From assembly GCA_947483545.1 (NCBI GenBank), contig CANKNP010000163.1:1-11224 (forward strand): DNA of 11,224 nt, written 5' to 3'. Below, in pieces: positions 1 to 9,408 of the stretch (its first letter is position 1; every line of letters starts with the position of its first letter). The DNA comes from Deltaproteobacteria bacterium. GTDB taxonomy: Bacteria > Myxococcota > UBA796 > SXON01. Under the pieces are notes generated by a model, which saw only the letters and a list, made by a program, of their open reading frames with translations, was not told the origin of the DNA and searched no databases. A program made the position numbers and the translations under genes.

Positions 1-178
1 GCACGAGCCGATGGTTCGCCAGCATGCCCTTGCCCGCGAACACAGGCGCGACCACGACCAGGTTGAAATGCCCGCCTCCGCCGGTCACTTCTGCGGTGGA
101 TCCCGGGATCCCGGCCTGGATCGCATCGCGGACGGCATCGACGACGGAACCTTGAAAATCTGTGGGGTGCGAGGACAT
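1..178 (-). CDS. BolA-family protein, partial (3' end outside window)
   Basis: Reading the minus strand from the ATG at 178-176 gives 59 codons with no stop before the left edge. The start begins MSSHPTDFQG and continues into a helix and then the BolA core: GGGGHFNLVVV (residues 33-43), followed by F47-A-G-K50 and N55-H56-R57-L58-V59. This matches the family pattern G-G-H-F...V.....F.GK....RH..V. BolA/IbaG-type proteins are small (about 80-105 residues), cytosolic, and partner monothiol glutaredoxins in iron-sulfur cluster handling; some affect morphology or transcription. That role is family knowledge, not shown here. A GGAG lies about 8 bases upstream of the ATG. The gene is divergent from clpA, with 173 bp between the start codons. 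Only the N-terminal two thirds are visible, so BolA versus IbaG/YrbA subtype cannot be decided. Confidence 0.8.
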   Translation of the reverse strand, partial: MSSHPTDFQGSVVDAVRDAIQAGIPGSTAEVTGGGGHFNLVVVAPVFAGKGMLANHRLV

Positions 179-351
179 GGGGGACTCCAACGGTGCCGGG
201 CTGGTAACCCGACGCCCACCAGGGGTGCAGCGGCGTGTCACGGCCCGCGTGGACGGCGGCCCAAAGGCACGCAGCCGCCCCACTCCCTACCCGTTCAGAC
301 AGGTGGCAAACGCACGCCAACGCCATACGTTTCAGGCATCCCCGGTAGCCC

Positions 352-2586
<2,235 letters not shown>

Positions 2587-2589
2587 GGC

Positions 2590-2622
2590 TGACAACTGTC
2601 ACCGACAACTGTCGGACGTCCG
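2590..2622. promoter_or_regulatory. Tandem dyad-symmetric sites downstream of clpA
   Basis: The 10-mer GACAACTGTC occurs twice, at 2591-2600 and 2604-2613. Each copy is a dyad (GACA-AC-TGTC). The symmetry extends outward with different bases in each copy: TGACA..TGTCA in the first and CCGACA..TGTCGG in the second. This is what selection on symmetry rather than mere duplication would give. A perfect 10-bp palindrome CGGACGTCCG (2613-2622) overlaps the end of the second. The sites start 3 bp after the clpA stop and lie about 65-100 bp upstream of the transcription start predicted from the sigma-54-type promoter at 2661-2677. That is a suitable distance for bound enhancer-binding proteins. The alternative is a clpA terminator hairpin, but no T-run follows. 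Confidence 0.45.
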
Positions 2623-2660
2623 TCACCCCCCACGATCACGGACAAACCTGTATTGTTCCA

Positions 2661-2677
2661 TTGGCACGGACTGTGCT
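2661..2677 (+). promoter_or_regulatory. Candidate sigma-54 (-24/-12) promoter
   Basis: The sequence TTGGCACGGACTGTGCT matches the RpoN consensus YTGGCACGRNNNTTGCW at every defined position except one (G instead of T at the first base of the -12 block). It has the required GG (2663-2664), ten bases, then GC (2675-2676). Transcription would start near 2688, about 37 bp before the ATG at 2725 of the phosphoribosyltransferase-like gene. Paired dyads lie upstream at 2590-2622. The motif is read directly; promoter activity is inferred. Confidence 0.55.
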
Positions 2678-2724
2678 CTGGAGGGCTGCACCGCGAATCT
2701 CCGCGGCCAGACCCGAGGTCACCG

Positions 2725-3327
2725 ATGTCCCAGCCCCGCCGCCCCGCCCCGCTTACGAACCGTTTTATTGAGGGTGAACGCCTCTATCTCAAGCTGATGG
2801 GAGAGGGCCCCGGCGCGCTCTTCGTCACCTGCTCCGACAAAGCGCAGCATGTTGCCTGCCCCGCGGCGCTGCTCATGGGCGCCGATTGCATCCCCCTCAC
2901 CCCCGACCCCAACCGGCCCGACGCGACGATGCCCCTCTTTCGAAGCACCGAGTTCGCGCAGTGGGCATCCTGTGCCCCCGGCGTCCCCGGCCTGCTGCCG
3001 GGCGACCTTCGCACCGTCATCCTGTTGGACGATGGGTGCCTGGCCGCCGCCGCCATCGTCAGCCTCGCCTGCTCGATGCGCGCCTCTGGAGCGTTGCGCC
3101 TCGTCGTTGCCTCGCCCTGGCTTCCCCCCGAGGCCATCGAGCCCCTGGAGTTGATCGCGGACCGCGTCGTCGTGCTCTCCCGGACCCAGCCCCGCTACCA
3201 GGACATCTCCGACGACGAGTCGCTGTTCCGCGCCGATCAGTACCGGGGTTCACCCCTCGGAGCGGTCCGGCGGGAGCGGGTTCGGAGCGGGCAGAAGCGC
3301 AACGAACCGGACGTTGTCTGGTCGTGA
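2725..3327 (+). CDS. Phosphoribosyltransferase-like protein with a degenerate PRPP loop
   Basis: A 200-residue soluble protein whose layout follows the predicted phosphoribosyltransferases of the COG1926 type. An N-terminal segment (RFIEGERLYLKLMGEGPGA, about residues 13-31) corresponds to the usual F..G..LA..L start. Then come a strand/loop/helix (ALFVTCSDKAQHVACPAALL), the core strand VILLDDG (98-104), the strand RLVVASPWLPPEAIE, and ADRVVVLSRTQPRY near the end. In active members the core reads DDGxATGxT and grips the PRPP phosphates. Here it reads D102-D103-G104-CLAAAAI, so the T-G-x-T residues are replaced by small aliphatics. The N-terminal RGG-type loop is also absent (CSDKAQ). Catalysis is therefore doubtful, and a regulatory or ligand-binding role is possible. 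The start at 2725 is chosen because GAGG (2714-2717) lies 7 bases upstream and the family homology begins just after it; an upstream in-frame ATG at 2653 would add 24 unrelated residues and overlap the promoter. It converges on nadA with a 10-bp gap. Confidence 0.7.
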   Translation: MSQPRRPAPLTNRFIEGERLYLKLMGEGPGALFVTCSDKAQHVACPAALLMGADCIPLTPDPNRPDATMPLFRSTEFAQWASCAPGVPGLLPGDLRTVILLDDGCLAAAAIVSLACSMRASGALRLVVASPWLPPEAIEPLELIADRVVVLSRTQPRYQDISDDESLFRADQYRGSPLGAVRRERVRSGQKRNEPDVVWS

Positions 3328-3337
3328 AAGGGGACTC

Positions 3338-4282
3338 CTAGCCCACCGCCAACATCGCTTCCAGGGGTTTCAACGCCGCGAGTCGTAGCCCCTCGTCCAT
3401 CGTCAGCTCCGGCGTCATGTCGCGGAGCGCCAGGTACATCTTCTCAAGCGTGTTGCGCTTCATGTGCGGGCACTCGTTGCACGCACAATTCTCGTCCATG
3501 CCAGGGAGCGGCACCAGCAGCTTTCCAGGCGCAGATTTGGCCATCTGATGCAGGATGCCCGGCTCGGTCGCGACGATGAACGTCGTCGCTGGGCTCTTGG
3601 TCACGTAGTCGAGCAAAGCCGAGGTAGACCCAATGAAGTCGGCCTTCTCCAACAGCGAAGGCTCACACTCCGGGTGCGCGATGATCTTCGACCCGGGGTG
3701 CTTGAGCGAGAGCTCGATCATCCGCCGCTCATTGAACGTCTCGTGGACCATGCAGGTGCCGGGCCAGAGCTTCATCGGCCGGTTCATGCGTTTTGCGATG
3801 TAGCCGCCGAGGTTCCGGTCCGGCGCGAAGATCAGGGGTTGATCCCTTGGAAAGCTGGCAACCACCCGCTCAGCGTTCGACGACGTGCAGATGATGTCCG
3901 AGAGCGCCTTCACCCCCGCCGAGCAGTTGATGTAGCTCACGACCTTGTGGTCTGGGTACTTCTCCCGCCAGCGCGCGAGCATCGGCGCGGGGCAGGCATC
4001 CGACAGCGAACAACCCGCCTTCATGTCGGGGATCAGCACCCGGCGCGTCGGGTTCAGGATCTTCGCGGTCTCGGCCATGAAATGTACGCCGCAGAACAGG
4101 ATCACGTCCGCCTTCGTGCCCTGCGCCGCCCGGGCAAGTTGCAACGAGTCCCCGATGAAGTCTGCGACGTCCTGAATGTCCGGCTCCTGGTAATAGTGCG
4201 CGAGGATCACGGCGTTGCGCTCCTTGCGGAGATCGTCGATGGCGCCGAGGAGATCGTGAGGGAGGGGTTCGGTCGAGGGCAT
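3338..4282 (-). CDS. nadA: Quinolinate synthase A
   Basis: A 314-residue [4Fe-4S] enzyme that condenses iminoaspartate (from NadB) with dihydroxyacetone phosphate to quinolinate in de novo NAD synthesis. The three pseudo-repeated domains are clear: [20 protein letters not shown] (23-42) with [25 protein letters not shown] (61-78) with C64; and [10 protein letters not shown] (172-181) with C177. C271 sits in the final CACNECPHM block (266-274). C64, C177 and C271 correspond to the three cluster ligands, and the extra cysteines C266 and C268 lie in the same C-terminal loop as the CxxCxxC of the E. coli enzyme. The length is that of the shorter NadA forms. The start at 4282 places [18 protein letters not shown] before the first conserved segment, with a G-rich stretch directly upstream; the frame stays open for 93 more codons upstream, but these are the complement of the neighbouring glycosyltransferase gene. 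nadB and nadC are not in the window. Confidence 0.96.
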   Translation of the reverse strand: MPSTEPLPHDLLGAIDDLRKERNAVILAHYYQEPDIQDVADFIGDSLQLARAAQGTKADVILFCGVHFMAETAKILNPTRRVLIPDMKAGCSLSDACPAPMLARWREKYPDHKVVSYINCSAGVKALSDIICTSSNAERVVASFPRDQPLIFAPDRNLGGYIAKRMNRPMKLWPGTCMVHETFNERRMIELSLKHPGSKIIAHPECEPSLLEKADFIGSTSALLDYVTKSPATTFIVATEPGILHQMAKSAPGKLLVPLPGMDENCACNECPHMKRNTLEKMYLALRDMTPELTMDEGLRLAALKPLEAMLAVG

Positions 4283-4316
4283 GCCCCCGAATATCACCGG
4301 TGATACGGCGGCGGCG

Positions 4317-4988
4317 ATGCGCGTTGCGATCCTCATGCCCTGCTTGGACGAGGCCCGGGCGCTCCCCGCGGTGATCGCCGGGCTGCAGGGGTCAGGCGCC
4401 CGGCTGGTGGTCAGCGACAACGGATCCAGCGACGGCAGCGCAGGCATCGCGCGTTCGCTGGGGGCCGAGGTCGTCAACGAGCCGCAGCGCGGGTACGGGG
4501 GCGCGGTGCTGGCCGGAATGGCGCACCTCCGGTCCGACCCGCCCGACATCGTCGTCATCATGGACGCCGATCACTCCAGCTTTGCGGAGGATCTACCAGC
4601 GTTGACCGGCCCGATCCTGCGCGGCGAGGCCGATCTGGTGCTCGGCGAACGCCTGACCCTCGGCGAGCGCGGCTCCCTCACGCCGCCCCAACGCGCGGGG
4701 AACGCCATCGCCACCGCCTACATCCGCGCCCGCAGCGGCCAGCGCTTCCGCGACATGGGCCCCTTCCGCGCGATCCGGTGGACCGCGCTGGAGGACCTCC
4801 GGATGGAAGATCGCACCTGGGGTTGGAACGTGGAGATGCATTTCAAGGCGCTCCATACTGGACTTCGCGTGATCGAGGTCCCGGTACGGTACCGACCCCG
4901 CATCGGCGTGAGCAAGATCTCCGGCACTGTCCAGGGTGTCGCGCGCGCGGGGGCCAAAATCGTCTGGGCGTGTTGGAAGTACGGGTAG
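4317..4988 (+). CDS. Family 2 glycosyltransferase (polyprenyl-phosphate sugar transferase type)
   Basis: A 223-residue GT-A fold glycosyltransferase of the dolichyl/polyprenyl-phosphate mannose or glucose synthase group. It begins with the typical strand [14 protein letters not shown]31-V-S-D34-N-G-S-S-D-G follows (nucleotide binding), then [15 protein letters not shown] (54-68) and the metal-binding DxD D83-A-D85 in [10 protein letters not shown]. The acceptor-side region has [13 protein letters not shown] and [14 protein letters not shown], then [17 protein letters not shown] near the C-terminus. There is no C-terminal membrane domain, so it is the soluble or peripheral single-domain form. 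The sugar donor cannot be read from sequence. The start at 4317 is preferred because family homology begins there; an in-frame ATG at 4281 adds 12 residues, and its codon shares the bases CATG (4280-4283) with the nadA start on the other strand. It is divergent from nadA. Confidence 0.88.
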   Translation: MRVAILMPCLDEARALPAVIAGLQGSGARLVVSDNGSSDGSAGIARSLGAEVVNEPQRGYGGAVLAGMAHLRSDPPDIVVIMDADHSSFAEDLPALTGPILRGEADLVLGERLTLGERGSLTPPQRAGNAIATAYIRARSGQRFRDMGPFRAIRWTALEDLRMEDRTWGWNVEMHFKALHTGLRVIEVPVRYRPRIGVSKISGTVQGVARAGAKIVWACWKYG

Positions 4989-5057
4989 AGGGCTCAACCC
5001 GGGCGCCGCCCGCAACCCAACCCGGAGCGCCGAGGGCCCGCGCTGCTCCTTGCTGGG

Positions 5058-5135
5058 CGGGGGGAGGACACGTCCTCCCCCCGGCGCCGGCCGCGACACG
5101 CGGCCTCCCCCCTCCTCGCGGCCTGAAGGGCCGCG
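5058..5135. repeat. Cluster of three GC-rich hairpins between convergent genes
   Basis: Three perfect inverted repeats lie in a row in the 213-bp space between the glycosyltransferase and waaA-lpxK stops. The first has arms 5058-5068 and 5073-5083 (11 bp, 4-base loop CACG). The second has arms 5089-5095 and 5099-5105 (GGCCGCG-ACA-CGCGGCC). The third has arms 5117-5123 and 5129-5135 (7 bp, loop TGAAG). None is followed by a T-run, so classical intrinsic termination is not supported on either strand, although the position between converging genes would suit transcript-end protection. A REP/BIME-like dispersed element is an equally good reading. Confidence 0.6.
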
Positions 5136-5201
5136 GGGCTGCCGTTCGGCGTCTGCACCGGGTCAAGATTCGCGCACGGCACGAGGAACTCTGCGGGTAG
5201 T

Positions 5202-7304
5202 TCAACCCGCTCTGGACATCCCCCCCAGCCGCTCCCGCAGCGCCTGCTCCCCCCCGTGCACCCGAACCGCGACGCAGAGCGCCCACACCGGGAAGCCGGA
5301 CGGCAACCGCGCTGAGTCCTTCTCCGTGGTGACCAGCAGGCGGTCCCCCCGCCACGCTTCCAACGCCTCCAATTCGGCCTCACTGAAGCGATGGTGATCC
5401 GGGAATACCCTACGGTGATCCACCCGGAGTCCCAGCCTCCGCAGCTGTCGGAAAAAGCCCTCCGGCCGGGCGATGCCAACGAACACCGCGATCGGCCCGC
5501 ATGGGATCGCGTCCAAAGGCCTCCGCTCGCCATGAAACAGCCAGCACAAAGGCTCGTAGTTGGCCCGCACGATCAAGGCGTCCGACCGGACGAACGGGCG
5601 CAACAACTTCGGCACGGGGGTCTCGGCCGTGGCGTGGGACAGCCAGACCACATCCGCGCGGCGAAGCCACCGAAGCGGCAGCCGCCTCGTCCCCGCTGGC
5701 ACCATCCCGTCGCCGCCCGGAAACCGCACATCCACCACCACGACCTCCAGATCCCGCGCCACCTCCACCACCTGCAGCCCGTCGTCCAGCACCGCCACCT
5801 TCGCCCCCCCCCCAAACACCCTCGCGACCCCGCGCACCCGGTCCGGGCTCGAGACCACCCCCGCCCCCCGCCGCGAGAGCATCGCCATCTCGTCGCCCAA
5901 CTGTGCCGCTTCCCCCTCGGTGCGCACGTCACCACCGTCGTCGCGCCCGTACCCCCGGGCCACCACCACCCCCCCGACCACCTCCGCGATCCAGGCCGCC
6001 ACCGGCGTCTTTCCGGCCCCCCCCGCGGCGAGCGATCCCACCGATACAACCTTGCCTCCAGGCACCCGCACCGGCGTTCTCCGCCACGCCCGCCACCACA
6101 GGGCCGCCCGCCACCCCAGCGTCCATGGCCACAGCCACGGCCTCAACATCCTCTCCGGACCGGCCTCCGCCGCCCATAGCGGCCGCAAGGCCCGGACCGT
6201 AGAGGCCACCGCCCCGCCCTCCCCCGGCGCCTTCCGCCCCGCCCCCAACGCCGCCGCCAACGCGATCCCCAACTCGTCCGGTGACGCCGCCAGGAACCCC
6301 GAGATCCCGGCCCAGGCGCCCACATTCGCGTGGGTGTGCGGCCCGTGCACCACCGGACACCCCGCCGCGATGGCCTCGGCAGGCGAATGTCCGCCGACAT
6401 CCTTCAGAAACGTGCCTCCCACGAACGCGGCCGAGGCCGGACCGTACAGCGCGCCCAATTCGCCGATGGTGTCCAACAGCAGCACGTCCACCTCGGGGGG
6501 CACGACCCCGTCGAGCTGCGTGCGCCGCGCCGCACCCACCTGGTCGAGGCCGTCCCAGACCGCGTCAAACCGCCGAGGATCGCGCGGCGCGAGCACCAGC
6601 ATCGGCCGGGGCAACAGCCCGGCAACCGCACGGACCAACGCCTGCTCTTCGCCGTCGTGGGTGCTGCCTGCGACGATGGTCGGGCGCGACCACACCAGGG
6701 TCGGCACGGCAGCCGGCGCTTCCGCCTTCAGATCCCCGACCGGGAGGCCTCCCAAGGTCGCCGCCGTCGCCGCGTCCGGCGCGGTCCAAAGGATGCCCCG
6801 GGTCAACCATGCAAAAAGGGTCGGGAGACGAAGGAGTCGTAACTGGCCGGGACCAAGCCTGGCATTCACCACGGCGATGGGGATCCCCCGCGCCCGGCAA
6901 GCCTCCAACGTGACGGGCCAAAGCTCCGCCTCAACAAGGACCAGGCACCGCGGGCGCAGCCGATCGAGGAAAGCCCCCACCGCCACCGGGTGGTCGATCG
7001 GTGCATACAGCGTCTGGTCGGCCCCCACCGCCTGATCCCGGGCTGTCGGGGATGTACACGTCCGCACAATCTCGACATCACCGAGGTCCTGGCGAACGCC
7101 GACGATCAACGCGGATGCGGCCCTCCCCTCCCCCAAGCTCGCGGCGTGAATCCAGACCGCGCCGGGCTCGACCTCCGGGCGCCCAAAACCCCAACGCTCC
7201 GCCAACTGCCCCCGTAGCCGTGGGTGAACCGCGGTCACGAACCCCAGTGCGGGGGACAGACCCCAGAGCAGGAGCCGGTAGAGCGGGAAGAGCACGAAGA
7301 ACAC
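5202..7304 (-). CDS. Fused Kdo transferase (WaaA/KdtA) - tetraacyldisaccharide 4'-kinase (LpxK)
   Basis: One uninterrupted 700-codon frame encodes two lipid A enzymes. Residues 1 to about 387 are a GT30 Kdo transferase: a hydrophobic N-terminal anchor (VFFVLFPLYRLLLWGL), WIHAASLGE with the catalytic Glu at E59, AELWP (126-130), VNARL (146-150), and the late GGHSPAEA...G.PVVHGPHTHAN block. Residues from about 388 on are LpxK: VVSVGSLAAGGAGKTP with the P-loop lysine K432, RGYG, the GDE and DDGLQ (507-511) motifs, VPAGTRR, and FPDHHRFSE with D636-H637-H638, ending in TTEKDSARL. LpxK phosphorylates the lipid A disaccharide at 4', and WaaA then adds Kdo to the product, so consecutive steps are joined, probably at the inner face of the inner membrane. 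All visible key residues of both halves are intact. The GTG at 7304 is chosen as start because the WaaA N-terminus begins there. The in-frame ATG at 7412 would translate straight through the perfect hairpin at 7346-7392 and adds non-family sequence. A second GTG lies at 7295. Confidence 0.9.
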   Translation of the reverse strand: MFFVLFPLYRLLLWGLSPALGFVTAVHPRLRGQLAERWGFGRPEVEPGAVWIHAASLGEGRAASALIVGVRQDLGDVEIVRTCTSPTARDQAVGADQTLYAPIDHPVAVGAFLDRLRPRCLVLVEAELWPVTLEACRARGIPIAVVNARLGPGQLRLLRLPTLFAWLTRGILWTAPDAATAATLGGLPVGDLKAEAPAAVPTLVWSRPTIVAGSTHDGEEQALVRAVAGLLPRPMLVLAPRDPRRFDAVWDGLDQVGAARRTQLDGVVPPEVDVLLLDTIGELGALYGPASAAFVGGTFLKDVGGHSPAEAIAAGCPVVHGPHTHANVGAWAGISGFLAASPDELGIALAAALGAGRKAPGEGGAVASTVRALRPLWAAEAGPERMLRPWLWPWTLGWRAALWWRAWRRTPVRVPGGKVVSVGSLAAGGAGKTPVAAWIAEVVGGVVVARGYGRDDGGDVRTEGEAAQLGDEMAMLSRRGAGVVSSPDRVRGVARVFGGGAKVAVLDDGLQVVEVARDLEVVVVDVRFPGGDGMVPAGTRRLPLRWLRRADVVWLSHATAETPVPKLLRPFVRSDALIVRANYEPLCWLFHGERRPLDAIPCGPIAVFVGIARPEGFFRQLRRLGLRVDHRRVFPDHHRFSEAELEALEAWRGDRLLVTTEKDSARLPSGFPVWALCVAVRVHGGEQALRERLGGMSRAG

Positions 7305-7333
7305 GGGGGCGGAGCCTATTCCGGATGGTGAGA

Positions 7334-7392
7334 TTCGACGGACCCGTCGAAATGTGACAGAAACGCGGGGCGCGTTTCTGTCACATTTCGAC
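7334..7392. repeat. Perfect 22-bp-arm hairpin with overlapping alternative dyad
   Basis: Arms 7346-7367 and 7371-7392 are perfectly complementary over 22 bp, with only GGG (7368-7370) between them. The outer end of the left arm is also part of a second dyad, TTCGACGG-AC-CCGTCGAA (7334-7351). The block TTCGAC/GTCGAA therefore occurs three times (7334-7339, 7346-7351, 7387-7392), and the middle copy can pair with either neighbour. The element sits in the divergent leader region, 30 bp upstream of the waaA-lpxK GTG and 114 bp upstream of the VWA lipoprotein ATG. No T-run follows on either strand, so it is not a standard terminator. It could be an operator, a leader-RNA switch, or a small palindromic mobile element. 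Confidence 0.75.
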
Positions 7393-7506
7393 AAAACAGT
7401 GCAACGACCCAACCGCCTCCGCGCGCGTCACCTCCAGCCCAGAACTTCCCTGTAAGGAACCTCTCCCTCCCGCCGTTGTCCGAGCACCCACACTCGGAGC
7501 TTCTCC

Positions 7507-9366
7507 ATGCTTTCCCCTCGTCTTTCGGCCTTGCTTTGCCTTGCCCTGCCCACCCTCGCGCTCTCCTGTTCGTTCCAACCCGCGGAAGCGCCCGCTGGAG
7601 AGAACGACCAGGCGCGCGCCGTCCAGCCTGCCCCCGAACCCGTCGAAGTCCCGATGGCCGAGCGGGTCAAGAAGGAGGAGAACAAGCCCGACGCGGCGCG
7701 CGAACGCCCCCTGGCCGCCGCACCGATGCCCGCCGCGGACGCGCTGATGGGCGTGAAGACGGCCGAGCAAGGGAACGGCCTGACCGTGGGTTCCGGTGGG
7801 CTCGGGCTGCGCGCCGGCGGCGTGGAGGGCGGCGGGGAGGTCCAATCCGTCCCCACGATGCGGGCGGTCCGTGCAAGCACGATAGTCTCGCGCCCCAAGG
7901 AGATGGACGCCGCCGAACTCCGCGTAAAGCTCAAGCGCCCCGAGGTCCAAACCGAAGCGTTGGCGAGCGGCGAAGGCTACCGGGACGCCGGCGTGAACCC
8001 GCTCACGCTCTCGAGCGAGGATCCGCTCTCCACCTTCGCGACCGACGTGGACACCGGCAGCTTCACGCTCGCCCGACGCCTCTTGCTCGAAGAGGGTCGG
8101 CTCCCCGAGAAGGCAGGCGTGCGCGTCGAAGAATTCATCAACTACCCGAATTGGGCCTACCCAACCCCCGTCGTGGCCAAGACCGATTCGCCGGTCGCCG
8201 TCACGCTCGAGGCCGCACCCCACCCCTGGCAGCCCGGCCACCACTTGGTGCGCGTTGGTCTGCGCGCCGATGACATGAAGGGCGAACGTGCGCCTGCGAA
8301 CCTCGTGTTCCTCGTGGACGTGTCGGGATCGATGTCGGGCCCCGATCGCCTCCCCCGGGCCCGGGCCGCGCTGCACACCCTCGTCGATTCGCTCGGGCCC
8401 GCCGACTCCGTCGCGCTCGTCACCTACGCAGGTTCCACCGGCGTCGTCTTGGAGCCCACGCGCGGCGACCAGAAGGCGAGGATCCACGCTGGGATCGACG
8501 GCCTCTCCTCCGGGGGCGGCACCGCGATGGCAGCCGGTATCGATCTCGCCTACGGGCTCGCCAAGGCGTCGATGCGGACCGGCGCTGAGAGCCGCGTCAT
8601 CGTGCTCTCCGATGGCGACGCCAACATCGGGAACAGCACACCAGAGGCTTTGCTCGGCCAGATCAAGCAGTACGCCGGCCAGGGCATCACGCTGTCCACC
8701 ATCGGCTTCGGGGTCGGCAACTACCAGGACGCGATGATGGAGCAGTTCGCGAACAAGGGCGATGGAAACTACTATTACATCGACTCCCTGGACGAAGCCG
8801 AACGTGTGTTCACCCAGAACCTCGCCGGGACGGTTCAGACGGTCGCACGCGACGTGAAGGTGCAGATCGCGTTCGACCCGGAGATCGTACACGCTTGGCG
8901 CCTGGTCGGGTACGAGAACCGCGACGTCGCGGACCGGGACTTCCGAAATGACAAGGTCGATGGCGGCGAGATGGGCAGCGGCCAGCGCGTCACGGTGCTC
9001 TACGACGTCGTGCTCAACACCCCGCCCGCCGGCGAGACCACCCTCGCCACCGTGAGCTTCCGCGCCAAAAAGCCCGGCGTGGAGAGCGCCGCCAAAGAGT
9101 GGAAGACCTCGTTGAACGTCGGCTCCGTCCGGCAGTCGTTCGACCTGGCGAGCGCCGACTTCCGCGCCGCCGTGGGAATGGCCGGCTTCGCGGAATTGCT
9201 CCGCCACAGCCAGTACACCGGCGAGCTCACCTTCGGCCAGGTGGCGAGCATCCTCCAGGGCGCACGCCGCACGGGCCGCGATGACGGTCAGTTGGAGGAG
9301 ATGGTGAAGAAGGCGACCGCGCTCTGGTCCAGCACGGCGGTGTACGGGATGGGGCGGGACGGGTAG
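7507..9366 (+). CDS. YfbK-type von Willebrand factor A domain lipoprotein
   Basis: A complete 619-residue envelope protein. Residues 1-20 form a signal peptide (hydrophobic SALLCLALPTLALS) ending at C21, a likely lipidation site. The -3 residue is Ala rather than the usual Leu, so the lipobox is slightly atypical. A low-complexity Pro/Ala/Glu linker covers about 22-150. The YfbK N-terminal region follows (VNPLTLSSEDPLSTFATDVD from residue 163, and EEFINYPNWAYP). The VWA domain runs from about 265 to 430, with a full MIDAS: D271-x-S273-x-S275, T339 in GGGTAMAAGI, and D369 in VLSDGD. The C-terminal DUF3520-like region starts near 445 (TVARDVKVQIAFDPEIV) and holds RLVGYENR. Such proteins bind a divalent cation and probably mediate protein contacts; their cellular function is not well defined. 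CGGAG lies about 9 bases before the ATG. It is divergent from waaA-lpxK, and downstream is a broken lipoprotein gene 42 bp away. Confidence 0.93.
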   Translation: MLSPRLSALLCLALPTLALSCSFQPAEAPAGENDQARAVQPAPEPVEVPMAERVKKEENKPDAARERPLAAAPMPAADALMGVKTAEQGNGLTVGSGGLGLRAGGVEGGGEVQSVPTMRAVRASTIVSRPKEMDAAELRVKLKRPEVQTEALASGEGYRDAGVNPLTLSSEDPLSTFATDVDTGSFTLARRLLLEEGRLPEKAGVRVEEFINYPNWAYPTPVVAKTDSPVAVTLEAAPHPWQPGHHLVRVGLRADDMKGERAPANLVFLVDVSGSMSGPDRLPRARAALHTLVDSLGPADSVALVTYAGSTGVVLEPTRGDQKARIHAGIDGLSSGGGTAMAAGIDLAYGLAKASMRTGAESRVIVLSDGDANIGNSTPEALLGQIKQYAGQGITLSTIGFGVGNYQDAMMEQFANKGDGNYYYIDSLDEAERVFTQNLAGTVQTVARDVKVQIAFDPEIVHAWRLVGYENRDVADRDFRNDKVDGGEMGSGQRVTVLYDVVLNTPPAGETTLATVSFRAKKPGVESAAKEWKTSLNVGSVRQSFDLASADFRAAVGMAGFAELLRHSQYTGELTFGQVASILQGARRTGRDDGQLEEMVKKATALWSSTAVYGMGRDG

Positions 9367-9408
9367 GGGGGAGGGGCCCCCAGCCCCCTCGCAAGTTACA
9401 ACGCCGAC

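Noticed and set aside
5560..7035. A 491-residue plus-strand open frame opposite waaA-lpxK
   Set aside because: Its Pro/Ala/Thr/Arg-rich composition has no motifs, and the opposite strand carries conserved enzyme motifs throughout.
7346..7392. Intrinsic transcription terminator
   Set aside because: The stem is excellent but neither strand has a T-run after it, and it lies upstream of both flanking genes rather than downstream.
7381..9207. A 608-residue minus-strand open frame opposite the VWA lipoprotein
   Set aside because: It would also run through the right arm of the perfect hairpin at its 3' end. No domain is recognisable, and the plus strand has intact MIDAS and YfbK-type motifs.
9361..9388. 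G-rich run after the VWA stop as a G-quadruplex or terminator
   Set aside because: The G-tracts are irregular and C-runs follow at once; composition alone explains it, and no clean stem with a tail can be drawn.
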